A stretch of DNA of 64,000 bases, taken from positions 248,001 to 312,000 of the forward strand of contig NZ_VYKK01000005.1 in NCBI RefSeq assembly GCF_008710135.1, in the 5' to 3' direction. Under the pieces are notes generated by a model. It had not been told where the DNA came from. It ran no database searches and was given only the letters and a program-made list of their open reading frames with translations. The stretch is from Paenibacillus spiritus. GTDB lineage: Bacteria; Bacillota; Bacilli; Paenibacillales; Paenibacillaceae. Position 1 is the first letter of the stretch. Each line of letters opens with the position of its first letter. Shown in pieces: positions 1 to 7,717 of this stretch. Position numbers and translations under genes: made by a program.

Positions 1-291
1 ATTGCGCTGGCCATGCCGGAGGGGCTCGAAGCGCAGATCCGTCCGCGCAGCGGGCTTGCGATCAAATACGGCGTGACCTGTCTGAATACGCCCGGGACGA
101 TTGATGCCGATTACCGCGGCGAGATCAAAGTGATCCTGATCAATCTGGGGCAGGAATCGTTCACCGTCAAGCGCGGCGAGCGGATCGCCCAGATGGTGTT
201 CCAGACGGTGCCGCCCACCGAGCTGGCCTGGGTGGAGGAACTGGACGAGACGGCCCGCGGCGCGGGCGGCTTCGGCCATACCGGCCGTTAA
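1..291 (+). CDS. dut: dUTP diphosphatase, C-terminal part (5' end outside window)
   Basis: Trimeric dUTPase that hydrolyses dUTP to dUMP and pyrophosphate, keeping uracil out of DNA and feeding thymidylate synthesis. The reading frame is already open at base 1, so the N-terminus lies upstream. Visible family motifs are RSGLA (phosphate-binding serine), [10 protein letters not shown] (motif with the catalytic aspartate) and the flexible C-terminal P-loop-like arm [10 protein letters not shown] that closes over the nucleotide. A strong terminator follows, so it is transcriptionally separate from the dipicolinate operon. Confidence 0.95.
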   Translation: MALAMPEGLEAQIRPRSGLAIKYGVTCLNTPGTIDADYRGEIKVILINLGQESFTVKRGERIAQMVFQTVPPTELAWVEELDETARGAGGFGHTGR

Positions 292-315
292 ACAGACGGA
301 AGACAAGCGAAAGAC

Positions 316-359
316 AAGCCCGGCGGGCCTGCTCATGCAGGCGGCGCGGGCTTTTTTTA
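316..359 (+). terminator. Rho-independent terminator after dut
   Basis: GC-rich stem AGCCCG...CGGGCT with inner CCTGC/GCAGG pairing and a TCAT loop, followed by seven T residues. Confidence 0.85.
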
Positions 360-405
360 TGGAAAAATGCCGGTTCGGTTACCGGCTGCCCGCGCTTCCG
401 CATTC

Positions 406-433
406 ACCCATCGCCCTTGCCCGGCATACAATG
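406..433 (+). promoter_or_regulatory. Candidate sigma-K promoter of the dpaAB operon
   Basis: AC (406-407), 17-nt spacer, then CATACAATG, which fits the Bacillus sigma-K pattern AC-N16/17-CATANNNTA except for the last base. It lies about 43 nt before dpaA. The B. subtilis spoVF operon is known to be mother-cell (sigma-K) expressed; the assignment here is by similarity. Confidence 0.45.
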
Positions 434-475
434 CTCCAGAGTCGTTAGCGTAAGTGGTGAAAGGAGCGTCATCCT

Positions 476-1369
476 ATGCTTACTGGCGTCCGGATCGTCT
501 TCCTGGGCGGGGATGCAAGACAAATTGAAATCATTCGCAAATGCGTAGAAATGGACGCCGGCGTGAGTACGGTCGGATTCGACCTTTGGGAAGGGCAGCT
601 GCCGGGGGCGGCGAAGGCGGAATTGACAGATTCCCTGCTGTCGGAGGCGGATGCATTGGTGCTGCCTGTGGTCGGCTGCGATGATCAGGGCCAGGTCGGA
701 GCCAAGTATTCGTCGGTGCCGCTTCGGATCGGACCGGAGCAGATTGCGGCGCTGCCGGCCCACTGCACGGTATACACGGGAATGGCAAAGCCGTTCCTGC
801 GCAAGCTCTGCCGGGAGCGGGGGCTGCGGCTGACCGAACTGCTGGAGCAGGATGATGTGGCCATCTATAACTCCATTCCGACCGCGGAAGGGGCGCTTGC
901 TATGGTGATCCAGAATACGGATTTTACCATACACGGCTCGGCAGCCGTGGTGCTGGGGATGGGACGTACCGGGTTTACGATGGCGAGAAGCCTTCAAGGC
1001 CTTGGAGCGAGGGTGCGGGTTGGAGTCCGCCGGAGAGAGCATTACGCGCGGGCGGAAGAGATGGGCTGGCAGGCGTTCATGACGGAAGACCTCGGACGAA
1101 ATCTGGCGGATGCGGATCTGGTGTTCAATACGATTCCTTCGATGATTCTGAATGCGCAGATGATTTCCAAGCTGCCGGCGCACGCCTGTGTAATCGACCT
1201 GGCTTCTTCGCCGGGCGGCACGGACTTCCGCTATGCCGAGAAGAGAGGCATCCGCGCTCTGCTGGCTCCGGGTCTGCCGGGGATTGTCGCTCCGAAGACC
1301 GCCGGCATCATCATGGCGAACGCTCTGGTGGAGTGCATACGCGCGGAGAGCCGCGAACAGGAGGGGTGA
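476..1369 (+). CDS. dpaA: Dipicolinate synthase subunit A
   Basis: Together with DpaB it converts the dihydrodipicolinate-pathway intermediate made by DapA into dipicolinic acid, the calcium chelator of the spore core; the reaction occurs in the mother cell. The 297-residue protein has an N-terminal alpha/beta domain and a Rossmann nucleotide-binding loop LGMGRTG at about residues 159-165, typical of SpoVFA. The ATG start has an AAAGGAG site nine bases upstream. dpaB begins six bases after its stop, so the two are co-transcribed, and aspartokinase and DapA, which supply the precursor, follow. Confidence 0.95.
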   Translation: MLTGVRIVFLGGDARQIEIIRKCVEMDAGVSTVGFDLWEGQLPGAAKAELTDSLLSEADALVLPVVGCDDQGQVGAKYSSVPLRIGPEQIAALPAHCTVYTGMAKPFLRKLCRERGLRLTELLEQDDVAIYNSIPTAEGALAMVIQNTDFTIHGSAAVVLGMGRTGFTMARSLQGLGARVRVGVRRREHYARAEEMGWQAFMTEDLGRNLADADLVFNTIPSMILNAQMISKLPAHACVIDLASSPGGTDFRYAEKRGIRALLAPGLPGIVAPKTAGIIMANALVECIRAESREQEG

Positions 1370-1375
1370 GAATAC

Positions 1376-1972
1376 ATGAACTGGCACGGGAAAACTGTCG
1401 GGTACGCCATTACAGGCTCCCACTGCACCTTTGAGGAAGTCATGCCGCAAATTCAGCGTTTTGTGGATGAGGGAGCCAATGTCGTTCCGATCGTCTCGGC
1501 TTCGGTGAAGGGAACGGATACCCGGTTCGGGACGTCGCAAAATTGGCTAAAACAGTTGAAAGATATAACGGGGAATGATATCATTTCTACAATTGTTGAA
1601 GCGGAACCGCTGGGCCCGTCGAAGCTTCTGGATGTGCTGACCATTGCGCCCTGCACGGGCAATACGACAAGCAAGCTGGCCAACGCCATGACGGACGGAC
1701 CTGTCCTGATGGCGGCCAAGTCGCAGATGCGCAACGGGCGTCCGGTTGTACTGGCGATCTCGACCAACGACGGTCTGGGCCTCAACGCGGCGAATATCGC
1801 CAAGCTCCTGGTGGCGAAGAATATTTATTTTGTTCCGTTTGGTCAGGATAATCCGCAAGGAAAACCGAACTCGCTGGTGGCCCGGATGGACCTGATTCCG
1901 GAAGCTTGTTATGCCGCCCTGTCGGGCGTGCAGCTTCAGCCGATGATCATTGAACGGTTTCATTCAGCATAA
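1376..1972 (+). CDS. dpaB: Dipicolinate synthase subunit B (flavoprotein family)
   Basis: Second subunit of dipicolinate synthase, belonging to the phosphopantothenoylcysteine-decarboxylase-like flavoprotein fold. N-terminal GYAITGSHCTF and central APCTGNTTSKLANAMTD motifs are characteristic; the 198-residue length is close to B. subtilis SpoVFB (about 200). Ribosome site GGAGGGG precedes the ATG. In B. subtilis the next gene is asd; here the next gene is dapG after a 97-nt gap containing a perfect inverted repeat. Confidence 0.95.
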   Translation: MNWHGKTVGYAITGSHCTFEEVMPQIQRFVDEGANVVPIVSASVKGTDTRFGTSQNWLKQLKDITGNDIISTIVEAEPLGPSKLLDVLTIAPCTGNTTSKLANAMTDGPVLMAAKSQMRNGRPVVLAISTNDGLGLNAANIAKLLVAKNIYFVPFGQDNPQGKPNSLVARMDLIPEACYAALSGVQLQPMIIERFHSA

Positions 1973-1999
1973 ATTTGCAGCACGAATGGCAGCAAGAGC

Positions 2000-2033
2000 C
2001 TCCCTGCCGCCCGCTAAGGGTACCGGCAGGGAG
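2000..2033 (+). repeat. Perfect 10-bp inverted repeat between dpaB and dapG
   Basis: CTCCCTGCCG and CGGCAGGGAG are separated by 14 nt. No T-run follows directly, so it may be a processing or stabilising hairpin or a weak terminator that separates spore-specific dpaAB expression from constitutive dapG-dapA expression. It sits exactly where asd lies in B. subtilis. Confidence 0.6.
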
Positions 2034-2069
2034 ACCCCGTTGTTTCGTTTACTTAATGGAGGAATAGTC

Positions 2070-3290
2070 ATGGGCATTTTGGTGCAAAAATTCGGCGGAA
2101 CGTCGCTGTCGACCCCGCAGGCAAGAGAGCATGTCATCCGTCATGTCAAACGGGAGCTTGCGGCCGGGCACAGCCTGGTCATCGTCGTGTCGGCCATGGG
2201 CCGCCGCGGCGAACCGTATGCGACGGACACGCTTCTGGATTGGGCGGTACAGAACGGCAATGCGCTTCCGGAACGGGAGAAGGACCTGCTGATGTGCTGC
2301 GGGGAGATTATATCGGCTGCCACGCTGTGCGGATTGCTGGAGAGCGAAGGCGTTCCGTCCACAGTGCTTACCGGCGCGCAAGCCGGTTTTTTAACGGATG
2401 CCAGCTTTGGCAATGCCCGGATTCTCGATGTGCGGCCGGAACGGATTCTCCGTGAACTGCGTGCCCAGAAGGTCGTCATTGTCACCGGATTCCAGGGACA
2501 GACGGAAGAAGGCGACTTCACGACGCTGGGCCGCGGCGGCAGCGATACCTCGGCGACTGCGCTTGGGGCTGCGCTCCGGGCGGATATGGTCGATATTTAT
2601 ACGGACGTGGACGGCATTCTGACCGCCGATCCCCGAATCGTCGAGGATGCGCGTCCGCTTGGTTTTGTCAGCTATACGGAGATCTGCAATATGGCGTACC
2701 AGGGAGCGAAGGTCATTCATCCCAGAGCCGTGGAGATCGCCATGCAGGCGCAGATTCCGGTGCGCGTCCGCTCCACCTTCTCGGAGAGCGAAGGGACGCT
2801 GGTTACACAGCCGGAAGCCTTCAAGGACGCCCAGCCAGGCATCGTGGACCGGTTCGTTACCGGCATTGCCTATGTCAACAACATCACCCAGATTTCCGTG
2901 GAATGCCCGGACGGGAACGTCTCCGGCGTTCAGCTTCAGATCTTCAAGGCGATGGCCGACAACGGGATCAGCGTCGATTTTATCAACGTGACCCCAACCA
3001 GCGCCGTCTATACGGTCTTTGACAACAATTCAGAAAAAGCGATTGCCGCGCTGCAGGAGCTTGGCCTTCGGCCCAAGAGCTTGTCGGGCTGCGTCAAGGT
3101 GTCCGTCATCGGAGGGGGCATCAACGGCGTTCCCGGGATCATGGCCCGGATCGTGGAAGCCCTCAGTACGCAGAATATCCAGATTCTGCAATCCGCGGAT
3201 TCCAACACGACGATCTGGGTGCTCGTGAAGAAGGAAGACATGGTGCAATCGCTGCGCGCGCTGCATTCCAAATTCGAACTACACCGTTAA
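2070..3290 (+). CDS. dapG: Aspartate kinase (DapG-type, lysine/DAP branch)
   Basis: Phosphorylates L-aspartate as the first step of the aspartate family, here probably the diaminopimelate-sensitive isoenzyme. The amino-acid kinase domain begins with KFGGTS (residues 7-12), the GRGGSDTSA nucleotide/substrate loop lies near residue 155, and two ACT domains fill the C-terminal third. An upstream in-frame start would overlap dpaB; ATG at 2070 is preferred because TGGAGGA lies eight bases ahead and the protein then begins MGILVQKFGG as in the family (406 residues, B. subtilis DapG 404). Confidence 0.94.
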   Translation: MGILVQKFGGTSLSTPQAREHVIRHVKRELAAGHSLVIVVSAMGRRGEPYATDTLLDWAVQNGNALPEREKDLLMCCGEIISAATLCGLLESEGVPSTVLTGAQAGFLTDASFGNARILDVRPERILRELRAQKVVIVTGFQGQTEEGDFTTLGRGGSDTSATALGAALRADMVDIYTDVDGILTADPRIVEDARPLGFVSYTEICNMAYQGAKVIHPRAVEIAMQAQIPVRVRSTFSESEGTLVTQPEAFKDAQPGIVDRFVTGIAYVNNITQISVECPDGNVSGVQLQIFKAMADNGISVDFINVTPTSAVYTVFDNNSEKAIAALQELGLRPKSLSGCVKVSVIGGGINGVPGIMARIVEALSTQNIQILQSADSNTTIWVLVKKEDMVQSLRALHSKFELHR

Positions 3291-3305
3291 GGGGAGGAAT
3301 ACAGA

Positions 3306-4181
3306 GTGGAATTCGGAAGACTGATAACAGCCATGGTGACTCCTTTTAACAAGGAGGGGGAGATTGACTGGGAGGCGACCGCGCGCCTGGTGGACTACCT
3401 GATTGAAGAGCAGAAGTCGGAGGGACTTGTCGTCGGGGGAACGACGGGCGAGTCGCCTACGCTGAGCGATGAAGAAAAGCTGGAGATGTTTTCCTTTGTG
3501 CTGAAGAAGGCCGCCGGCCGCTGCAAAGTCATAGCGGGCACAGGCAGCAACAGCACGAAACACTCGATCGCCTTAACCAAGCAGGCCGAGCAGCTGGGCG
3601 TCGATGCGGCGCTTCTGGTCGTGCCGTATTACAACAAGCCCAATCAGGAAGGGCTCTACCGTCATTTCTCGGCTGTCGCCGCCGAGAGTGATCTGCCGTT
3701 GATTCTGTATAATGTTCCGGGCCGGACAGGGGTATGCCTGTCTCCGGAGACCACGGTCCGCCTCTCCCGGGTACCGGGAATCGTGGCCACGAAGGAATGC
3801 GCTTCCTGCGACAATGTGGCGCTGATTGCGGCGAACTGCGCTGACGGGTTCCACGTGTATTCGGGGGACGACGCGGCTGGGCTGCCGATGCTGGCTGTAG
3901 GCGCGCACGGCATTATCAGCGTCGCCAGCCATATCGCCGGAGCCCAGATGTCCGCCATGATCCAATCCTTCATATCGGGGGATATCGCGTCGGCGGGCCG
4001 GGTTCACCGGGAGCTGTTCCCGCTGTTCAAGGGCTTGTTCGAATGTCCCCAGCCGCTGCCGAACCCTTCCGCCGTCAAGTATGCGCTTGAGCTGCGCGGC
4101 GTGACGGTGGGTTCCGTCCGTCTTCCTCTGGTGGACCCCAGCGAAGCGGAAGCCGAATTCATCCGTCAACTCCTTCAATAG
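3306..4181 (+). CDS. dapA: 4-hydroxy-tetrahydrodipicolinate synthase
   Basis: Condenses pyruvate with aspartate semialdehyde, the first committed step to diaminopimelate, lysine and, in sporulation, dipicolinate. The 291-residue TIM barrel carries GGTTGESPT (substrate carboxylate loop), the catalytic tyrosine in YNVPGRTG and the Schiff-base lysine in ATKE (about K163). Start is GTG with GGGGAGGA upstream. It closes the operon; a hairpin follows. Confidence 0.96.
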   Translation: MEFGRLITAMVTPFNKEGEIDWEATARLVDYLIEEQKSEGLVVGGTTGESPTLSDEEKLEMFSFVLKKAAGRCKVIAGTGSNSTKHSIALTKQAEQLGVDAALLVVPYYNKPNQEGLYRHFSAVAAESDLPLILYNVPGRTGVCLSPETTVRLSRVPGIVATKECASCDNVALIAANCADGFHVYSGDDAAGLPMLAVGAHGIISVASHIAGAQMSAMIQSFISGDIASAGRVHRELFPLFKGLFECPQPLPNPSAVKYALELRGVTVGSVRLPLVDPSEAEAEFIRQLLQ

Positions 4182-4224
4182 AACGCCCGGACGTCCGGTA
4201 AATTCGGTGAACCGGAATGTTATA

Positions 4225-4256
4225 GAGGCCGCCTTCCTTCCCGAAGGCGGCCTCTT
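4225..4256 (+). terminator. Probable terminator after dapA
   Basis: GAGGCCGCCTT/AAGGCGGCCTC stem of 11 bp with a short loop. The T-run is short (CTCTTCG), so efficiency is uncertain. Confidence 0.6.
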
Positions 4257-4312
4257 CGCGCCTAAATAAAGAGAGACAATTGCGGATAAAATAGCGGAGA
4301 GAAGGTCCTGAC

Positions 4313-4342
4313 TTGTCTTTTGTTAAATTTATCATGTATAAT
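4313..4342 (+). promoter_or_regulatory. Sigma-A promoter of the RNase J gene
   Basis: TTGTCT (4313-4318), 18-nt spacer, TATAAT (4337-4342). Transcription would start near 4349, leaving about 350 nt of untranslated leader. Confidence 0.7.
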
Positions 4343-4348
4343 GGATGC

Positions 4349-4698
4349 AAGTGACTGGGTGCGGTTAATTAAAAATGCAGTGATTTTCTGTCATGCGACA
4401 CGGCATGACTGGACACGGTGAGAGCCTATCGGGCCGATTTGCGCCCGAAACCGGAAGTGTATGGGCCGGGTTCGGCGTCAGGCTTGACATCAGCGTCCGC
4501 TTTGAAGAATGGAGATCGCTTTCCTTGGAACAAGGGGGCTTTCGTTGTTGTATCTTTTTTCGGAGTTTCGGACGGCATTCGCCCGTGTCTGAAGGGAAAT
4601 CAGCAGTTTCAATGATGTGTTCAGCGCTGCCTGGATTGTGGAAGCCATGAAACAACCATATATTTTGCGTCCAAATTTACTAGGAGGGTTAGATTCAT
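4349..4698 (+). other. Long untranslated leader upstream of RNase J
   Basis: About 350 nt with no credible gene: the open frames inside lack a ribosome site and resemble no protein. Several short GC stems are visible, for example CGGGC/GCCCG near 4435-4453. It may fold into a regulatory leader controlling RNase J synthesis; this is inference only. Confidence 0.4.
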
Positions 4699-6378
4699 TT
4701 GTCCAAAAAAAACAACAATGATAAACTTACGATCTTCGCATTAGGCGGAGTCGGCGAAATCGGGAAGAACATGTACGTCGTCCAATACGGCAACGACATC
4801 GTCGTCGTGGACGCCGGGCTTAAATTCCCCGAAGAGGACATGCTCGGTATCGACATCGTTATTCCGGACATTTCGTACTTGACGGAGAACCGCGATAAGG
4901 TGCGCGGCATTCTGCTGACGCACGGCCACGAAGACCATATCGGCGGATTGCCTTATGTGCTCAAGCATCTGAACGTTCCGGTCTACGGAACGAAGCTGAC
5001 GCTGGGTCTGGTGGAGAACAAGCTGAAGGAAGCGAATATGCTCGGCGAGACGAAGCGCATTCTCATCCATGAGGATTCGGTCGTGAAGCTGGGGAACACC
5101 CTGGTGGCAACCTTCTTCCGGACGAACCACAGTATTCCGGATTCTGTCGGCATCTGCATCGAGACGCCCGAAGGCAACGTCGTTCACACCGGCGACTTCA
5201 AGTTCGACCACACGCCGGTCAACGGACAATATGCCAACCTGCACCGGATGGCCGAGATTGGACAGAAGGGCGTGCTTGCCCTGATGTCCGACAGCACCAA
5301 TGCCGAGAAGCCGGGCTTCACGCCTTCGGAGAAGAATGTGGGCGTTGTGCTGGAAGATATCTTCCGCAAGGCCGACCAGCGCGTCGTGGTGGCGACCTTC
5401 GCTTCCAACGTGCACCGCATTCAGCAGGTTGTCAATGCCGCTGAACAGACCGGCCGCAAGATCACGGTCATCGGCCGGAGCATGGTCAACGTAGTGTCGA
5501 TCGCTTCCGAGCTGGGTTATCTGCATCTGCCGGACGGCATGCTGATTGAACCGGAAGAGATGAACCGCATGGCCGCCAACCGCGTTGTCGTGCTCTGCAC
5601 AGGCAGCCAGGGCGAGCCGATGTCGGCCCTTACCCGGATGGCCCGTTCCAGCCACCGCAAGGTGGACATTCTGCCGGGCGATACGGTCATCATCGCCGCC
5701 ACACCGGTTCCGGGCAATGAGAAGTATGTCGGCCGGACGATCGACGAACTGTTCCGCCTGGGCGCCAACGTTATTTACAGCGGCTCCAATTCCGGCGTGC
5801 ACGTCTCCGGTCACGGCAGCCAGGAAGAGCTCAAGCTGATGCTCAACCTGATGAAGCCGAAGTTCTTTATTCCGATCCATGGCGAATACCGGATGCAGCG
5901 CAGACATTCCCTGCTGGCGGAATCCGTCGGCGTGGATCCCGACAATATCTTTATTACCGAGATCGGCGAAATGGTCGAAATCCAGAACGGTTCGGCCCGC
6001 CGCGCCGGCAAGGTGACTTCCGGCAATGTGCTGATTGACGGTCTTGGCGTAGGCGACGTCGGCAATATCGTTCTCCGCGACCGCAAGCTGCTGTCCCAGG
6101 ACGGCATCCTCGTTGTCGTCGTTACGCTGAGCAAGCAGAACGGCGCTATCGTATCCGGTCCGGACATCATTTCCCGCGGCTTCGTGTATGTGCGCGAGTC
6201 GGAAGGCCTCCTCGATGAAGCCAACCGCATCGTATCCAGTACACTGCAGCGCCTGATGAGCGAGAAGGTCAACGAGTGGGCTTCGCTCAAGACCAGCGTT
6301 AAGGATTCCCTGGGCCGGTTCCTCTTTGAACAGACCCGCCGCAGACCGATGATCCTTCCGATCATCATGGAAGTCTAA
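4699..6378 (+). CDS. rnjB: Ribonuclease J (metallo-beta-lactamase/beta-CASP family)
   Basis: 5'-to-3' exoribonuclease and endonuclease that processes and degrades mRNA and matures rRNA. The beta-lactamase domain has an intact metal motif HGHEDHIGG (residues 75-83), followed by a beta-CASP domain and the C-terminal end RRPMILPIIMEV. Length is 559 residues, B. subtilis J1 and J2 being 555. Start is TTG with TAGGAGGG ten bases upstream. Neighbours (dapA before, tepA after) place it at the B. subtilis rnjB position, but the catalytic motif resembles J1 rather than B. subtilis J2, so the symbol rests on position. Confidence 0.9.
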   Translation: MSKKNNNDKLTIFALGGVGEIGKNMYVVQYGNDIVVVDAGLKFPEEDMLGIDIVIPDISYLTENRDKVRGILLTHGHEDHIGGLPYVLKHLNVPVYGTKLTLGLVENKLKEANMLGETKRILIHEDSVVKLGNTLVATFFRTNHSIPDSVGICIETPEGNVVHTGDFKFDHTPVNGQYANLHRMAEIGQKGVLALMSDSTNAEKPGFTPSEKNVGVVLEDIFRKADQRVVVATFASNVHRIQQVVNAAEQTGRKITVIGRSMVNVVSIASELGYLHLPDGMLIEPEEMNRMAANRVVVLCTGSQGEPMSALTRMARSSHRKVDILPGDTVIIAATPVPGNEKYVGRTIDELFRLGANVIYSGSNSGVHVSGHGSQEELKLMLNLMKPKFFIPIHGEYRMQRRHSLLAESVGVDPDNIFITEIGEMVEIQNGSARRAGKVTSGNVLIDGLGVGDVGNIVLRDRKLLSQDGILVVVVTLSKQNGAIVSGPDIISRGFVYVRESEGLLDEANRIVSSTLQRLMSEKVNEWASLKTSVKDSLGRFLFEQTRRRPMILPIIMEV

Positions 6379-6417
6379 GGGGCCTTCAAGGACTCTATCT
6401 GAATAACGGTTAAGATC

Positions 6418-6474
6418 AGGGCCCTTCCTCCGGAAAATGGACGCTTTCCGGCGGGGAGGGCCTTTGTGTGTCGG
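6418..6474 (+). terminator. Terminator after RNase J gene
   Basis: Imperfect stem GGGCCCTTCCTCCGGAAA against TTTCCGGCGGGGAGGGCC followed by TTTGTGTGT. Confidence 0.65.
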
Positions 6475-6578
6475 TTCCGCCTGTCTGCCGCGTACTACCC
6501 TTCAGACCGCGTGCATAGACCCTCTTGGTCTATAGTCATACTAACCCCGAGAACGCAATGGAGAAGGAGTGGGTTCAG

Positions 6579-7391
6579 ATGACGGACAACCGTGCCGCAG
6601 ACAGCGGCAACGCCCGGCGCTACCTTGCCGAGGAGCCGGCCCCCGCGCCGGAGGGACCCGGCCCCGGCTTAGTGCCGGGAGCGATTCCGCAAGTTTCGGT
6701 TCCCGGCCCGGCCGGAGCCGTGCGGGAATTTGGACAGAACGCCGTGCTCGGAGGCGAGCCGGATATTTTTTGCATGACGATCATCGGGCAGATTGAAGGT
6801 CACTTCGTACTGCCTCCGCAGAACAAGACGACGAAGTATGAGCATATTATCCCGCAGCTGGTGGCAGCGGAGCAGAGCAAGACGGTTCAGGGCATACTGC
6901 TGATCCTCAACACGGTGGGCGGGGATGTCGAGGCGGGGCTGGCGATTGCGGAGATGATTGCTTCGCTGTCGAAACCGACGGTAACGGTTGTAGTGGGGGG
7001 AGGCCACAGCATCGGGGTGCCGATTGCCGTAGCTTCCACCTATTCCATTATTGCCGAGAGCGCCACGATGACGATTCATCCCATCCGGATGAACGGGCTT
7101 GTGATCGGAGTTCCGCAGACGTTTGAATACCTGGAGAAAATGCAGGAGCGGGTGGTGCGGTTCGTGACTTCGCACTCGCGGATCAGCGAGGAGGTCTTCA
7201 AAGATCTGATGTTCAAGACGGGAGAGCTGAACCGGGATATCGGAACGGCGGTGGGCGGCTATGATGCCGTGAAATTCGGACTGATGGATGAAGTCGGGGG
7301 AATCGGCCAGGCGCTGGCGAAGCTGAACGCGATGATTGCTTCAAACCAAGCGGCCGACGCGGCAATGCCCGAAGGGAGGCTGACGCAATGA
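6579..7391 (+). CDS. tepA: ClpP-like protease TepA
   Basis: Member of the ClpP/crotonase-fold serine protease family (YmfB, translocation-enhancing protein), probably cytosolic and linked to degradation of signal peptides or spore proteins; the exact substrate is unknown. The Pro/Ala-rich N-terminus (about 50 residues) precedes the core with [14 protein letters not shown] and the nucleophile in GGHSIG (Ser about 144). The ATG at 6579 is chosen over in-frame ATGs at 6525 and 6558 because GAGAAGGAG lies nine bases ahead. The stop overlaps the ylzJ start by four bases. Confidence 0.88.
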   Translation: MTDNRAADSGNARRYLAEEPAPAPEGPGPGLVPGAIPQVSVPGPAGAVREFGQNAVLGGEPDIFCMTIIGQIEGHFVLPPQNKTTKYEHIIPQLVAAEQSKTVQGILLILNTVGGDVEAGLAIAEMIASLSKPTVTVVVGGGHSIGVPIAVASTYSIIAESATMTIHPIRMNGLVIGVPQTFEYLEKMQERVVRFVTSHSRISEEVFKDLMFKTGELNRDIGTAVGGYDAVKFGLMDEVGGIGQALAKLNAMIASNQAADAAMPEGRLTQ

Positions 7392-7606
7392 CGCTGTATA
7401 CCGTCGCCAGCATGGATCTGGTCTGGGAGGGCGCGCTTGCGCCCGGTACGCCTCTTTGCGAGCTGAAGATCGGAGGGATGCTGATGGAGGCGGAGCCCCT
7501 GCCCGAAGGACAATACCGGATTGTCCGCCTGCTCGCCGGACCGCTGAACCTGTATCTGGACAGCCGGTTCGCGCCGGGCTCCGTCATTGGTTCAAGCCTC
7601 GGATAG
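7388..7606 (+). CDS. ylzJ: YlzJ-like small protein
   Basis: A 72-residue protein of the YlzJ family, always found between tepA and spoIIIE; function unknown. ATGA overlap with tepA indicates translational coupling. The sequence begins [15 protein letters not shown] and has no signal peptide or membrane segment. Confidence 0.8.
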   Translation: MTLYTVASMDLVWEGALAPGTPLCELKIGGMLMEAEPLPEGQYRIVRLLAGPLNLYLDSRFAPGSVIGSSLG

Positions 7607-7690
7607 CCGAGCCCGGACAAGCGGGAAATAGCGACCCGAGCCGCCTCTTTCCGACAAAAGAGAACATAGGTACGCCATGCCAAATTGTGC

Positions 7691-7696
7691 TATAAT
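7691..7696 (+). promoter_or_regulatory. Candidate -10 element for spoIIIE
   Basis: TATAAT lies 22 bases before the chosen GTG start; no good -35 is visible at the usual spacing, so this is tentative. Confidence 0.35.
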
Positions 7697-7717
7697 GATA
7701 GCTCGGGGGTGGCTGGC

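Noticed and set aside
4393..4650. Open frames of 65-85 codons in the RNase J leader
   Set aside because: No ribosome site, two frames equally open, no recognisable protein features; treated as leader RNA.
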